From: Thermonema lapsum
GTDB lineage: Bacteria > Bacteroidota > Bacteroidia > Cytophagales > Thermonemataceae
DNA length: 56,786 nucleotides
Assembly (NCBI RefSeq): GCF_011761635.1
Contig: NZ_JAASRN010000007.1
Coordinates: 1-56,786 of the forward strand
Direction of reading: 5' to 3'
Below are positions 1-8,298 of this stretch, one piece after another. Below the pieces are notes generated by a model that did not search any database, was not told where the DNA came from, and saw nothing but the letters and a program-made list of their open reading frames with translations. Positions within the stretch are counted from its first letter, which is position 1. Each line of letters begins with the position of its first letter. The translations under genes were made by a program, and so were the position numbers.

Positions 1-47
1 TTACCATTTTTTACTTTTTCACTACTTTTACATCTTGGACACTTCAT
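1..47 (-). CDS. Transposase N-terminus, IS1/InsA-like, cut by the window edge
   Basis: Reading leftward from the ATG at 47, the first 15 codons give MKCPRCKSSEKVKNG and the frame then leaves the window. A start of the form M-K-C-P-x-C followed by a short spacer and K-N-G is typical of the zinc-finger N-terminus of IS1-family (InsA-like) transposases, where a second CxxC pair would follow. Only about 15 residues are visible, so the family call is inference. The element's end should lie between about 48 and 140, but no inverted repeat or target duplication can be fixed because the other end is outside. Confidence 0.55.
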   Translation of the reverse strand, partial: MKCPRCKSSEKVKNG

Positions 48-140
48 GACTTTTTTGCTACAAAATTATGAAATCTATATTTAGTTAGCAAGTCCTTCTA
101 ATTTAGTTCTGGTTCTCGAGATGAAGAGCAAAACAAATAA

Positions 141-168
141 AAAGTAGGCAAAATACTCTGCCTACTTT
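141..168 (-). terminator. Rho-independent terminator downstream of rocD
   Basis: Perfect 10-bp arms AAAGTAGGCA (141-150) and TGCCTACTTT (159-168) enclose an 8-base loop. Read on the minus strand the stem is followed by a T-rich stretch, as expected for the end of the rocD transcript. It may also stop transcription coming out of the element at the left edge. Confidence 0.75.
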
Positions 169-219
169 AAGATAGAAAAAAAGAAGTAAAACAGCAAGCA
201 AAGGGCATTTGCATTCAAA

Positions 220-1494
220 TCAAAATTGCTCAAAAGCTTTTGCGATGATGTTGCAAGCCTCATCGAGTTGTTCGTCGGTAATGACCAAGGGGGGCGTAAA
301 ACGAATTTTATTGCCGTGTGTGGGTTTGGCAAGTAGCCCCAAGTCTTTGAGTATGAGGCAGAGGTCCCATGCTGTACGCCCTTCTTTCTCATATACTTCA
401 ATAGCGTTCATCAAGCCGCGCCCGCGTACTTCCTTGATTTTGTCGGGGAAGCGTTGCTGCAAGGCACGCATGCGTTCACGGAAGCGTTCTCCTTGCTTGC
501 GAGCATTTTGTGCCAGCTTTTCGTCGCGTACTACTTCCAAAGCGCTGATAGCCACACGGCATGCCAAGGGGTTGCCGCCGAAAGTAGAGCCATGCTGACC
601 GGGACGAATGACCTCCATGATGTGGTCATCTGCCAAAACCGCAGACACCGGATAGACACCTCCCGACAGCGCCTTGCCCAGAATCAAGATGTCGGGGCGG
701 GTATAGGTGCCTGCCTGCCGCTCGCAGTGTCCTTGGCAACTGCAGTTGCCACATACTGCCAACAGGCTACCTGTGCGGGCAATGCCTGTTTGTATTTCAT
801 CGGCAATGAACAACACATTGTGTTGATGGCAAAGGGCAGCGGCTTTGGCTATGTAGTCGTTGTCGGGTACAAACACGCCGGCTTCGCCTTGAATGGGTTC
901 TACCAGAAACCCTGCTACATCGGGGTCTTGAAGTGCCTTTTCCAGGGCATCCAGGTCATTGTAAGGTATGCTCACGAAACCGGGAGTGTAAGGTCCGAAA
1001 TGATTTTTTGCGTCGGGGTCAGACGAAAACGAAATGATGGTGGTAGTGCGTCCGTGGAAGTTGCGCTCGCATACGATGATTTTGGCTTTGCCATCGGCGA
1101 TGCCTTTTTTTTCATATGCCCACTTGCGGCACAACTTGATGGCTGTTTCTACGGCTTCGGCACCTGTGTTCATGGGTAGTACTTTGTCGAAGCCAAAATA
1201 TTGAGTTACGAATTGTTCATACTCGCCGAGAGCATCGTTGTAAAAGGCACGCGAGGTGAGTGTGAGCTTTTGAGCTTGCTCCACCAAGGTTTGCACAATT
1301 TTAGGATGACAATGCCCTTGATTGACGGCACTGTAGGCAGCCAGAAAGTCGAAATAGCGTTTGCCTTCCACATCCCAGACGTAAACCCCCTTGCCTTTGC
1401 TCAATACCACAGGAATAGGATGGTAGTTATGAGCGCCATAGCGTTCTTCCAGCTCGAGATATTCTTGTGTGCTGCGTTTGGTTTGTATTGCCAT
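220..1494 (-). CDS. rocD: Ornithine--oxo-acid aminotransferase
   Basis: PLP-dependent class III aminotransferase of 424 residues that interconverts ornithine plus 2-oxoglutarate with glutamate semialdehyde plus glutamate in the cytoplasm. Seen: the NTGAEAVE motif near residue 109, the FHGRT motif near 146, the ADEIQTG motif near 231 and the PLP lysine in LGKALSGG (Lys274). Length is close to that of bacterial RocD. Between the ADEIQTG block and the PLP lysine is an extra stretch with four cysteines (248, 251, 253, 257), longer and more Cys-rich than I expect for the family. The gene stands alone, with a terminator behind it and 101 bases to pfkA upstream. Confidence 0.92.
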   Translation of the reverse strand: MAIQTKRSTQEYLELEERYGAHNYHPIPVVLSKGKGVYVWDVEGKRYFDFLAAYSAVNQGHCHPKIVQTLVEQAQKLTLTSRAFYNDALGEYEQFVTQYFGFDKVLPMNTGAEAVETAIKLCRKWAYEKKGIADGKAKIIVCERNFHGRTTTIISFSSDPDAKNHFGPYTPGFVSIPYNDLDALEKALQDPDVAGFLVEPIQGEAGVFVPDNDYIAKAAALCHQHNVLFIADEIQTGIARTGSLLAVCGNCSCQGHCERQAGTYTRPDILILGKALSGGVYPVSAVLADDHIMEVIRPGQHGSTFGGNPLACRVAISALEVVRDEKLAQNARKQGERFRERMRALQQRFPDKIKEVRGRGLMNAIEVYEKEGRTAWDLCLILKDLGLLAKPTHGNKIRFTPPLVITDEQLDEACNIIAKAFEQF

Positions 1495-1595
1495 GATGAA
1501 TTGTATTTTTTGAAGAAAGATAGGTATAAAGAGGCAAAGTTGCTCATTAAAATAGTACTTTGCCGTTCAAAAATAAGAAAAAACCATGAGAGTTG

Positions 1596-2570
1596 CTAAA
1601 TGCTGAGAATACGTACCAACTCTATGAACTCTTGACGGATGGGTTTTTCTTTGTAGATAGCGTCTTCGAAAGGCACATGGGTGATTTCATCGTTCACCAC
1701 GCCTATCATGATGTTTTGTTTTCCGGCAAGCAGTGCTTCTACAGCAGCTACACCTAAGCGGCTTGCCAGGATGCGGTCGCGGGCAGTAGGGGAGCCCCCT
1801 CTTTGTATGTGTCCCAGTGTGGAAACCCTGATGTCGTATTTACCTTCCAAGCGGGCAGCTACTTTTGCCGCAATCTCGTGTACATTGCCTTCTTCATCGC
1901 CTTCTGCCACCACCACAATCGAAGATGTTTTGGAACGCTTCCATCCTTGGTTGATGGTTTGCACTACCTCTTCTATGGTGGTGAGGGTTTCGGGTACCAT
2001 TACCAGTTCGGCGCCACCGGCAATGCCGCAGGCAATGGCGATGTATCCTGAGTCGCGCCCCATGACTTCTATGAAAAAAAGACGGTCGTGCGAGTCGGCA
2101 GTATCGCGTATTTTATCGATGGCATCCAGAGCGGTGTTAATGGCTGTGTCGTAGCCTATGGTGTAATCGGTGCCGTAGAGGTCATTGTCTATGGTGCCGG
2201 GAATGCCTACCGTGGGGATGCCAAACTCTTCATAAAAGACTTTGGCACCGGTGAAGGTACCGTCGCCACCAATGGCAATGAGCCCTTCGATGCCGGCTTT
2301 TTGTAGCTGCTCGAATGCCTTTTTACGTCCTTCATAGGTCATAAACTCTTTGCTTCGTGCCGATTTTAATATGGTTCCGCCTCTCTGTATGATGTTGCTC
2401 ACACTGTGAGATTGCAGGGGGATAAAGTTGCCGGCAATCATCCCGTTGTAGCCTCGTAGAATACCAACCACTTCTACCTCTTTGTAGATGGCTGTGCGTA
2501 CCACTGCCCGTATGGCAGCATTCATGCCGGGAGCGTCGCCGCCGGAGGTAAAAACACCTATTTTTTTCAT
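1596..2570 (-). CDS. pfkA: ATP-dependent 6-phosphofructokinase
   Basis: Phosphorylates fructose 6-phosphate to fructose 1,6-bisphosphate, the committed step of glycolysis. The 324 residues match the length of bacterial PfkA. Seen: the N-terminal nucleotide loop FTSGGDAPGMN (residues 7-17), GGDGT at 101-105, where the second glycine is the usual mark of ATP rather than pyrophosphate use, and the catalytic PGTIDND at 124-130. The C-terminal block around HIQRGGSPTARDR is also present. It is divergent from the oxygenase gene at 2658 and followed on the same strand by rocD. Confidence 0.95.
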   Translation of the reverse strand: MKKIGVFTSGGDAPGMNAAIRAVVRTAIYKEVEVVGILRGYNGMIAGNFIPLQSHSVSNIIQRGGTILKSARSKEFMTYEGRKKAFEQLQKAGIEGLIAIGGDGTFTGAKVFYEEFGIPTVGIPGTIDNDLYGTDYTIGYDTAINTALDAIDKIRDTADSHDRLFFIEVMGRDSGYIAIACGIAGGAELVMVPETLTTIEEVVQTINQGWKRSKTSSIVVVAEGDEEGNVHEIAAKVAARLEGKYDIRVSTLGHIQRGGSPTARDRILASRLGVAAVEALLAGKQNIMIGVVNDEITHVPFEDAIYKEKPIRQEFIELVRILSI

Positions 2571-2625
2571 AAGTCTATGCGTTTGAACATGAGTCTTTGT
2601 TGCCCATAAGAAAAGAAAAAAGCAT

Positions 2626-2633
2626 TACATTTG
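2626..2633 (+). promoter_or_regulatory. -7 promoter element for the 2OG oxygenase gene
   Basis: TACATTTG matches the Bacteroidota -7 consensus TAnnTTTG. A TTG lies at 2600-2602, 23 bases upstream, slightly too far for the usual 19-21 spacing. The motif overlaps the alternative TTG start at 2631, which argues for translation from the ATG at 2658. Confidence 0.45.
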
Positions 2634-2657
2634 CACGCTTTCAAATGGCTGACAGTC

Positions 2658-3293
2658 ATGATACGTCCTTTTTGGGAAAAGGAGCAGGTACTTGACGACT
2701 TAGCCCGCCGGCGTTGGGTGCTGATAGAGAATGCCTTTGATGCCCAATTTGCGCAAGCATTGGCAGAGGCTGTGCCTTGGGAAGGGCGTGATTCGGCTTT
2801 ATTTCACCAGGCAGCCATAGGGCAGCAGGCAAAGCAGCAAGTGATACGCGAAATACGCAGCGATTTCATTCATTGGTTGGACCGCAAAGACCCTGCGCCG
2901 GTCATTCAGTACTTTTGGCAGCAGGTGGATAGCATGATGGAGCGCTTTCGCCGTGCTTTCTTTCTGCCGCTCAACTACTATGAGGGGCACATAGCGGTGT
3001 ACCCACCCGGTGCTTTTTACAAAAAGCATTTAGACCAATTCGAAAGGACTTCTTACCGTCAAATAACGCTTATCTTATATTTGAACGAGCACTGGCAAGA
3101 GCAAGATGGGGGCGCATTGAGGATTTACGAGCCCGATGGGAGTTACGTGGATGTGTTGCCTTTGCTTGGGCGCGCCGTGCTTATGCAGAGTGCAGAGGTG
3201 TGGCACGAGGTGTTGCCTACACAACGCACACGCAAAAGCCTGACCGGTTGGTTCTCTTGCCTCCCCATGGAAGAACGTTTTTTGGCAGGCTAA
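2658..3293 (+). CDS. 2-oxoglutarate/Fe(II) oxygenase, SM-20/prolyl 4-hydroxylase type
   Basis: Predicted cytoplasmic non-heme iron dioxygenase of 211 residues. The double-stranded beta-helix signature is visible: H-x-D in YKKHLDQFE, the strand [12 protein letters not shown], the distal His in VWHEVLP and the 2-oxoglutarate arginine in RKSLTGWF. These residues fit the SM-20/EGL-9-like group that hydroxylates protein prolines, but the substrate here is unknown. The open frame extends to a TTG at 2631, inside the promoter motif, so the ATG at 2658 is preferred. The 3' end overlaps the convergent fur-family gene by a few bases. Confidence 0.82.
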   Translation: MIRPFWEKEQVLDDLARRRWVLIENAFDAQFAQALAEAVPWEGRDSALFHQAAIGQQAKQQVIREIRSDFIHWLDRKDPAPVIQYFWQQVDSMMERFRRAFFLPLNYYEGHIAVYPPGAFYKKHLDQFERTSYRQITLILYLNEHWQEQDGGALRIYEPDGSYVDVLPLLGRAVLMQSAEVWHEVLPTQRTRKSLTGWFSCLPMEERFLAG

Positions 3294-3814
3294 GCCTCCG
3301 TTTTGTTTTCCGGTGCGAGCACTTCCTTTCTGTATTCGCAGTTTTCTTTGTTGCAGCGCCCGTACAGTATCAACGAATGGTGCAAGATATCGAACTGCAT
3401 GATTTTGCCTACCATATCTTGGATTTGTTGAATGCGTGGGTCGCAGAACTCAAGCACACGGTGGCAGTCGGTGCAAATAAGGTGGTCGTGCTGTTTGTAA
3501 CCATAGGCTCGCTCATACTGCGCCGTCTGCTGCCCAAATTGATGTTTGATAACCAAATCACATTGTTCGAGCAAATCGAGTGTATTGTACACCGTGGCGC
3601 GGCTTACGCGGTATTGCTTGTTTTTCATGCTGATATAGAGCGACTCCACATCGAAGTGTCCGTTTCGCGAATAAATTTCTTCCAGAATGGCAAAGCGCTC
3701 GGGAGTCTTGCGCAGCTGTTTATTTTCAAGGTAGGCACGAAAAATCTTTTTCACCTCCTCAATAATTTGTTGTTTTCTGTGCTGCTCTTCTGCCGTTGGT
3801 TTTATTTTGCCCAT
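3290..3814 (-). CDS. Fur-family transcriptional regulator
   Basis: A 174-residue metal-responsive repressor. The winged-helix part covers roughly residues 20-95, with the recognition-helix region [13 protein letters not shown], and the dimer/metal part follows, with HDHLICTDC and CNKENC as the two CxxC-type pairs expected to hold structural zinc. Whether it senses iron (Fur), zinc (Zur) or peroxide (PerR) cannot be told from the sequence. The N-terminus is somewhat longer than in E. coli Fur. A perfect 16-bp palindrome lies just upstream of the start (3830-3845), suggesting autoregulation. Confidence 0.9.
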   Translation of the reverse strand: MGKIKPTAEEQHRKQQIIEEVKKIFRAYLENKQLRKTPERFAILEEIYSRNGHFDVESLYISMKNKQYRVSRATVYNTLDLLEQCDLVIKHQFGQQTAQYERAYGYKQHDHLICTDCHRVLEFCDPRIQQIQDMVGKIMQFDILHHSLILYGRCNKENCEYRKEVLAPENKTEA

Positions 3815-3829
3815 ATCTGTTGGTTTTGG

Positions 3830-3852
3830 GTTCTTTTAAAAGAACAAAAATA
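3830..3852 (-). promoter_or_regulatory. Putative promoter and palindromic operator of the fur-family gene
   Basis: GTTCTTTTAAAAGAAC at 3830-3845 is a perfect 16-bp palindrome beginning 15 bases before the start codon. It abuts TATTTTTG (minus strand, 3845-3852), a match to the -7 consensus TAnnTTTG, so a protein bound there would cover the start of transcription. No -33 element at normal spacing is seen. The site does not match the classical Fur box. Confidence 0.45.
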
Positions 3853-3865
3853 TAGAAAATAAAAG

Positions 3866-4087
3866 TCAATTTCTCCGCATTTGTGCTTCATCAAGGCTGC
3901 GAAGGGGACGTTTGGTGATGATGCGTGTGCTCACTGGGTTGCCTCTGTGAGTATGAACCACCATACCCGGCAACCCCAAGCGTTTGAATATCATGGGGGC
4001 AAGCAAAACGATAAGCATCATAAGGGTAAACACAGACATCGCTTCGCTTAGCGGCAAGTGAAACTCAAATAGAAACATACAGGGCAT
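3866..4087 (-). pseudogene. Remnant of a cation:proton antiporter N-terminus (CPA2-like)
   Basis: A 73-codon frame whose first 40 or so residues, through FEFHLPLSEAMSVFTLM, MLIVLLAPMIFKRL and GLPGM, look like the start and first membrane helix of bacterial CPA2-type Na+/H+ antiporters. In that family the sequence should continue into a second helix (GLILAG-like), but here it changes abruptly to a short basic tail and stops. Family members exceed 400 residues, so this is probably a large deletion. The alternative is a real one-helix small protein. Confidence 0.5.
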
Positions 4088-4140
4088 TCATTTAGTGAAC
4101 TGATGTAAAGCCATACAAAAACCCAAGGTACAAATTTTAC

Positions 4141-4944
4141 TTATCTAATCGGTAATGGCAAAGATACCCACCATGCCATGATGGCATCTGCTACCCACCG
4201 GTAATAGGGGGCATCGGGGTGGATGCCGTCGGGCAGCACTTTGTTTATTGGCAAACCTTCTCTTTGCATACGCGCCCGGAAAGCCGCGTGCACGTCTATG
4301 CAGGCAAAACCGCGCTGGGCACACCAAGCGGGCAACTGTTGCGCGTAGGCGTTTACACGCTCGGGTGCATATTGCAAAATGGGGGTGGGCGTAAGAAACA
4401 CCACCTCAATCCCGGCTTGCTGCAGCTTTCTGGCTATGCTTTCAAGATAATGAGCATACTCAGAAAAAGGGTAGTTGCTGACTGCATCGTTGATACCGAA
4501 ATGGACAAAGCAAACTGCCGGTTGCATTTGAAGCACCTCGTCGATATGTGCCAGCGCCTGTTCGCTGCGCCAGCCGGGATGCCCCAGATTGATTACTTCG
4601 ATGAAAGGATTGCGATAGCGCTTCTGCCAAAGACGCTGTAGCTCTTGTGGATAGGGTAAAAATGCTTGATTGGGGGAGGAGGGTCGAAAACCATAAGTAA
4701 TGCTGTTGCCCCAGCACACAATGCGCACACTGTCGCCTGCTATCATCTTTCGCAAAGCGCGGTTGATACCATGCAAGCTATCGGGTGCAAAGCTCCCATA
4801 GGGGTGGAATGCCTGCCATTGGGGACTTTCCGTTGCTGATGAGCCATTTTGCTTGCCTGCACCTGTTTTGTCCGGAGAGCAGCCTACTGGGTAAAAAAGC
4901 AAGCACCAGATGACGATTATTGTGTAGATTGATATGCGAGCCAT
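4141..4944 (-). CDS. SGNH/GDSL-family hydrolase, probable lipoprotein
   Basis: A 267-residue secreted esterase-like protein. It starts with a hydrophobic signal ending at a lipobox-like cysteine (PVGC, Cys22), so it is probably lipid-anchored. SGNH blocks are visible: block I CWGNSITYG with nucleophile Ser81, block III as FGINDAV, and block V DGIHPD with the catalytic Asp/His. Substrate is unknown; relatives cleave acyl or acetyl esters on sugars and lipids. Its start lies inside the end of the AcpH-like gene (28-base overlap), so the two are cotranscribed. Confidence 0.82.
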   Translation of the reverse strand: MARISIYTIIVIWCLLFYPVGCSPDKTGAGKQNGSSATESPQWQAFHPYGSFAPDSLHGINRALRKMIAGDSVRIVCWGNSITYGFRPSSPNQAFLPYPQELQRLWQKRYRNPFIEVINLGHPGWRSEQALAHIDEVLQMQPAVCFVHFGINDAVSNYPFSEYAHYLESIARKLQQAGIEVVFLTPTPILQYAPERVNAYAQQLPAWCAQRGFACIDVHAAFRARMQREGLPINKVLPDGIHPDAPYYRWVADAIMAWWVSLPLPIR

Positions 4945-5510
4945 TGTCTGCTAAAACGCTGAATTTCAGGAAAAAAAGAAGAAAAATCATCTTGTAAAGT
5001 TTCGTAGTGTTGTTCTATGTCTCGCATGGCTACTGCCAAACGGTTGGCATGGCGGCTGCGCCTTCCAATACCTTCCAATGCCCGTTGCAAGCCTTCCCGC
5101 CGTCTATATTCGTATAACCAATTTTGTTTTTTCATGTAAGGATAAAAGCGCTGCACACGAGGTGGCATGTAACTGGCAAAGGCATCCACAATACGGTAAA
5201 CCTCTTGGGTGTAGTGCCACAGCGAGCAACCGAACCATTGCTCGAATTGGGCTGCCAAGAAGTGGTCGTACACCAAGTCCACGATGACGGCGGCATAATG
5301 TTTTTGGGTAGCCCAAAGCAATGATTTACTATGACGCACCAGTGGGTGGGCGTCGGTGTAGGTGTCAATGGCATGGTGCAGCCGAATGCCTCGCAAGATA
5401 AGCGGAGGATAGTTCAACGCTTCTTTGCCGCGTACACTGTCAGCAATAAAATTACCGAACAGCACCGCTTCTTCCTCACCTGAAAGTACACAGTGGGCTA
5501 AGTAGTTCAT
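4917..5510 (-). CDS. Acyl carrier protein phosphodiesterase, AcpH-like
   Basis: A 197-residue protein starting MNYLAHCVLSG, the usual first residues of the AcpH (ACP phosphodiesterase, DUF479) family, which removes 4'-phosphopantetheine from acyl carrier protein. Seen: GNFIADSVRG, the conserved GIRLHHAIDTYTD block and VDLVYDHFLA, carrying the His/Asp residues of this HD-like fold. The frame is open further upstream to 5561, but the ATG at 5510 gives the family's N-terminus. It is followed with a 28-base overlap by the SGNH lipoprotein. Many Bacteroidota homologues are annotated only by similarity, so the exact activity is inferred. Confidence 0.8.
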   Translation of the reverse strand: MNYLAHCVLSGEEEAVLFGNFIADSVRGKEALNYPPLILRGIRLHHAIDTYTDAHPLVRHSKSLLWATQKHYAAVIVDLVYDHFLAAQFEQWFGCSLWHYTQEVYRIVDAFASYMPPRVQRFYPYMKKQNWLYEYRRREGLQRALEGIGRRSRHANRLAVAMRDIEQHYETLQDDFSSFFPEIQRFSRQWLAYQSTQ

Positions 5511-5582
5511 AAGTTGTTTTGTCGGTGTGAGCTCGAAAAAGATACGCATTATTTTTTGCATATCAAGGACAGATTTTGTTGA

Positions 5583-5600
5583 TTAGCGAATATTCGCTAA
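5583..5600. promoter_or_regulatory. Perfect 18-bp palindrome, putative operator before serBA
   Basis: TTAGCGAATATTCGCTAA is a perfect inverted repeat with no spacer, ending 12 bases before the ATG of the serine-synthesis fusion and lying between it and the divergent acpH-like gene. Its size, symmetry and position suit a dimeric repressor. No regulator is encoded next to it. Confidence 0.5.
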
Positions 5601-5612
5601 CACTTTTGCTTT

Positions 5613-7496
5613 ATGCTCGTCATCATTGATTTCGACAGTACTTTCACCCGCGTGGAAGGTTTAGACCTGCTTGCCGAAATAGCCCTGCAGGAGCATCCGG
5701 CGCGCGAAGAGCGCCTGCAGCTTGTGCGTCGAATTACCGAGCTGGGCATGAATGGCGAACTTTCTTTTTCTGCTTCTTTGAAGGAGCGCCTTTCGCTCAT
5801 ACGCCCGCACCGTCGTCATATTGAACGCTTGGTGGAGCGTCTGAAAGAAGAAATCAGTCCCTCTTTTCGGCGCAATGAACGTTTTTTTCAAGAGTATGCT
5901 GCCAATATCCGCATTATATCCAGTGGTTTCCGGGAGTTTATAGAACCAGTAGTTGCCATGTTGGGCATCGCACCTGAACAAGTGTTTGCCAATCGCTTCC
6001 TTTTCGACTCGGAGGGCTATGTCATTGGCTACGATGAAAGCATACCCTTAGCGCATGACCAAGGGAAAGTCAAGTTGCTGCAGTCGTGGCAGCTGCCCGA
6101 CGAGGAGATATATGTCATAGGCGACGGCTATACTGACTATGAAATAAAAGCTGCTGGTTTGGCAAATGCTTTTTATGCTTTTGCCGAGAATGTGCACCGC
6201 CAAAAGGTGTTCTCTTATGCCGATGCTGTTTTGCCTTCCTTAGATGAATTTTTATACAGACATAAATTGCCCATGAGATTTTCATATCCCAAAAACCGTA
6301 TCAAAGTGTTGCTGCTGGAGGGGGTGCATCCGGTGGCTGTCAAAATTTTTCAGGAAGAGGGCTACCAAGTAGAACATCTGACGACCGCCCTCGACGAGGA
6401 AGAACTCAAGCAGCGAATCGGCGAGGTGTCTATTTTGGGGATTCGTTCCAAAACACAGCTGACAGACCGTGTGTTGGCTCATGCCAAACGTTTGATAGCC
6501 GTAGGTGCTTTTTGTATAGGCACCAACCAAATAGATTTGGACTATTGCACCAAGCGGGGCATCGCTGTTTTCAATGCCCCCTACAGCAATACCCGCAGTG
6601 TGGTGGAGCTGGCTATTGGCGAAATGATTATGCTGATGCGGGGCATTCCCGATAAGAACAAAGCCGCACATGCCGGGCGTTGGATGAAGTCTGCCAAAAA
6701 CAGTCATGAAATACGGGGAAAAAAACTGGGTATTGTCGGTTATGGCAATATAGGCGCGCAGTTGTCGGTACTTGCCGAAGCCTTGGGAATGGAGGTGTAC
6801 TTCTTCGACATCGTGGATAAATTGCCATTGGGCAATTCCAAAGCATGTAGCAGCTTGGACGAGCTGCTGGCTATTGCTGACGTCGTGAGTTTGCATGTGG
6901 ATGGGCGCCCCGAAAACCGAAATATGATAGATGCGGCAGCAATTGCCAAAATGAAAGATGGAGCTATTTTGTTGAACTTGAGCCGTGGTTTTGTGGTCGA
7001 TGTCAATGCCTTAGCCGATGCCATACGTAGTGGCAAGTTGCGTGGGGCAGCAGTAGATGTGTTCCCCGAAGAGCCCAAATCCAACGAAGAACCTTTTGAA
7101 TCTGTATTGCAAGGGCTCCCTAATGTGATTTTGACCCCTCACATAGGAGGCAGCACCCAAGAAGCGCAAGAGAATATAGGCAACTTTGTGCCAGCTAAAA
7201 TTATCGATTACATCAATAGGGGCACTACCTATGGCAGTGTGAACCTGCCCAACCTACAATTGCCGGCACAACAACAAGCCCATCGTCTGTTGCATATTCA
7301 TCATAATGTGCCGGGTATTTTGGCACAAATCAACAGCCTGTTGGCTAAGCATGAAGCCAATATTTTGGGGCAGTATCTGAAAACCAACGAGCAAATAGGC
7401 TATGTAATCACCGATATAGACAAGGACTACAACCAAGCACTCATCAACGAGCTGAAGAGCATCCCGCAAACCATCCGTTTCCGTGTGCTTTATTAA
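5613..7496 (+). CDS. Fused phosphoserine phosphatase / D-3-phosphoglycerate dehydrogenase
   Basis: A single uninterrupted frame of 627 residues holds two serine-pathway enzymes. Residues 1-215 are a HAD-IB phosphatase (SerB-like): nucleophile block IIDFDST with Asp6/Asp8, the SSG motif at 103-105, Lys152, and GDGYTD at 170-175. Residues 228-540 are a SerA-like dehydrogenase with GYGNIG (376-381) for NAD and TPHIGGST near 510 carrying the catalytic His. Residues 555-627 form an ACT domain, the usual serine-feedback site. The enzyme would catalyse steps 1 and 3 of serine synthesis; SerC is not in the window. The last 14 bases overlap the presumed cobS start. Confidence 0.9.
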   Translation: MLVIIDFDSTFTRVEGLDLLAEIALQEHPAREERLQLVRRITELGMNGELSFSASLKERLSLIRPHRRHIERLVERLKEEISPSFRRNERFFQEYAANIRIISSGFREFIEPVVAMLGIAPEQVFANRFLFDSEGYVIGYDESIPLAHDQGKVKLLQSWQLPDEEIYVIGDGYTDYEIKAAGLANAFYAFAENVHRQKVFSYADAVLPSLDEFLYRHKLPMRFSYPKNRIKVLLLEGVHPVAVKIFQEEGYQVEHLTTALDEEELKQRIGEVSILGIRSKTQLTDRVLAHAKRLIAVGAFCIGTNQIDLDYCTKRGIAVFNAPYSNTRSVVELAIGEMIMLMRGIPDKNKAAHAGRWMKSAKNSHEIRGKKLGIVGYGNIGAQLSVLAEALGMEVYFFDIVDKLPLGNSKACSSLDELLAIADVVSLHVDGRPENRNMIDAAAIAKMKDGAILLNLSRGFVVDVNALADAIRSGKLRGAAVDVFPEEPKSNEEPFESVLQGLPNVILTPHIGGSTQEAQENIGNFVPAKIIDYINRGTTYGSVNLPNLQLPAQQQAHRLLHIHHNVPGILAQINSLLAKHEANILGQYLKTNEQIGYVITDIDKDYNQALINELKSIPQTIRFRVLY

Positions 7497-8298
7497 GAGG
7501 TTGCAAAACAAATTTCGGCAGGAATTGAGGCTCTATTGGGTAGCACAGATGTTTTACAGCCGTTTGCCAGTGCCCCAACACATGACGAGTCATGAGCCCA
7601 CTTTGCTGAATGAAGCTACTCGCTATTTTCCCTTGGTGGGGGCTGTGGTAGCATTGTTGAGCACCATGGCGGGGGTAGTGCTTTATCTTTTAAGCGGACA
7701 CGCCGATGTAGCCGCCCTGTTTGCCCTTTTGGCTTCGGTATGGATTACAGGAGCTTTTCATGAAGATGGTTTGGCAGATGTGTGCGACGGTTTCGGGGGT
7801 GGGTGGCAGGCTCAGCAAATCCTCGACATCATGAAAGACAGCCGCTTGGGTACCTATGGAGCCGTGGGCTTGTGGGGCGCATTGTCCTTGCGTTGGCTTA
7901 TGTGGGGACATCTGTTGAAACAAGGCGTATGGTTTTTTGTTGCAGGCGTGTTGGCTGCTTCTGTACTTAGCCGTTGGGCAGCCGTCTGTACCATCAAAGA
8001 AGGGCTTTATGCCCGTTCAGATGCTACCAGCAAGCTAAGACCTGTAGCCAAAGGACTGAGCAGGCAAAGCTTTTATGTTGCTTGTGCCATAGCCTTTGTC
8101 GTGGCTGTCTTGGCTGTGGGCTATGTTGCCCTGCTTGCCATAGCGCTGCTTTATCTTGTCCAAAAGCGCATGTATCACTATTTCAAAGCTAAAATAGGCG
8201 GCTATACCGGTGATTGTTTGGGCGCTATTCAGCAAGTGGGCGAATGTGTTGCTCTGCTTTGTTTTTTACTTTACCTGCATATTACCACTGTGATATAA
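7483..8298 (+). CDS. cobS: Adenosylcobinamide-GDP ribazoletransferase (cobalamin synthase)
   Basis: An integral membrane enzyme of about 271 residues that joins adenosylcobinamide-GDP with alpha-ribazole to complete the lower ligand of cobalamin. Seen: the N-terminal FYSRLPVP block, GAFHEDGLADVCDG with the acidic active-site cluster, MKDSRLGTYGAVG, and several hydrophobic helices to the C-terminus (YTGDCLGA). The start is uncertain: a GTG at 7483 inside the upstream gene, a TTG at 7501, or an ATG at 7549 that would cut conserved sequence. It stands alone; no cobU, cobT or cobC lies nearby, so it suits salvage. Confidence 0.88.
   Translation: MCFIKRLQNKFRQELRLYWVAQMFYSRLPVPQHMTSHEPTLLNEATRYFPLVGAVVALLSTMAGVVLYLLSGHADVAALFALLASVWITGAFHEDGLADVCDGFGGGWQAQQILDIMKDSRLGTYGAVGLWGALSLRWLMWGHLLKQGVWFFVAGVLAASVLSRWAAVCTIKEGLYARSDATSKLRPVAKGLSRQSFYVACAIAFVVAVLAVGYVALLAIALLYLVQKRMYHYFKAKIGGYTGDCLGAIQQVGECVALLCFLLYLHITTVI

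Noticed and set aside
454-1179. Long plus-strand frame of 241 codons
   Set aside because: It lies wholly inside rocD on the opposite strand and has no family-like sequence; it is a shadow of the rocD codons.
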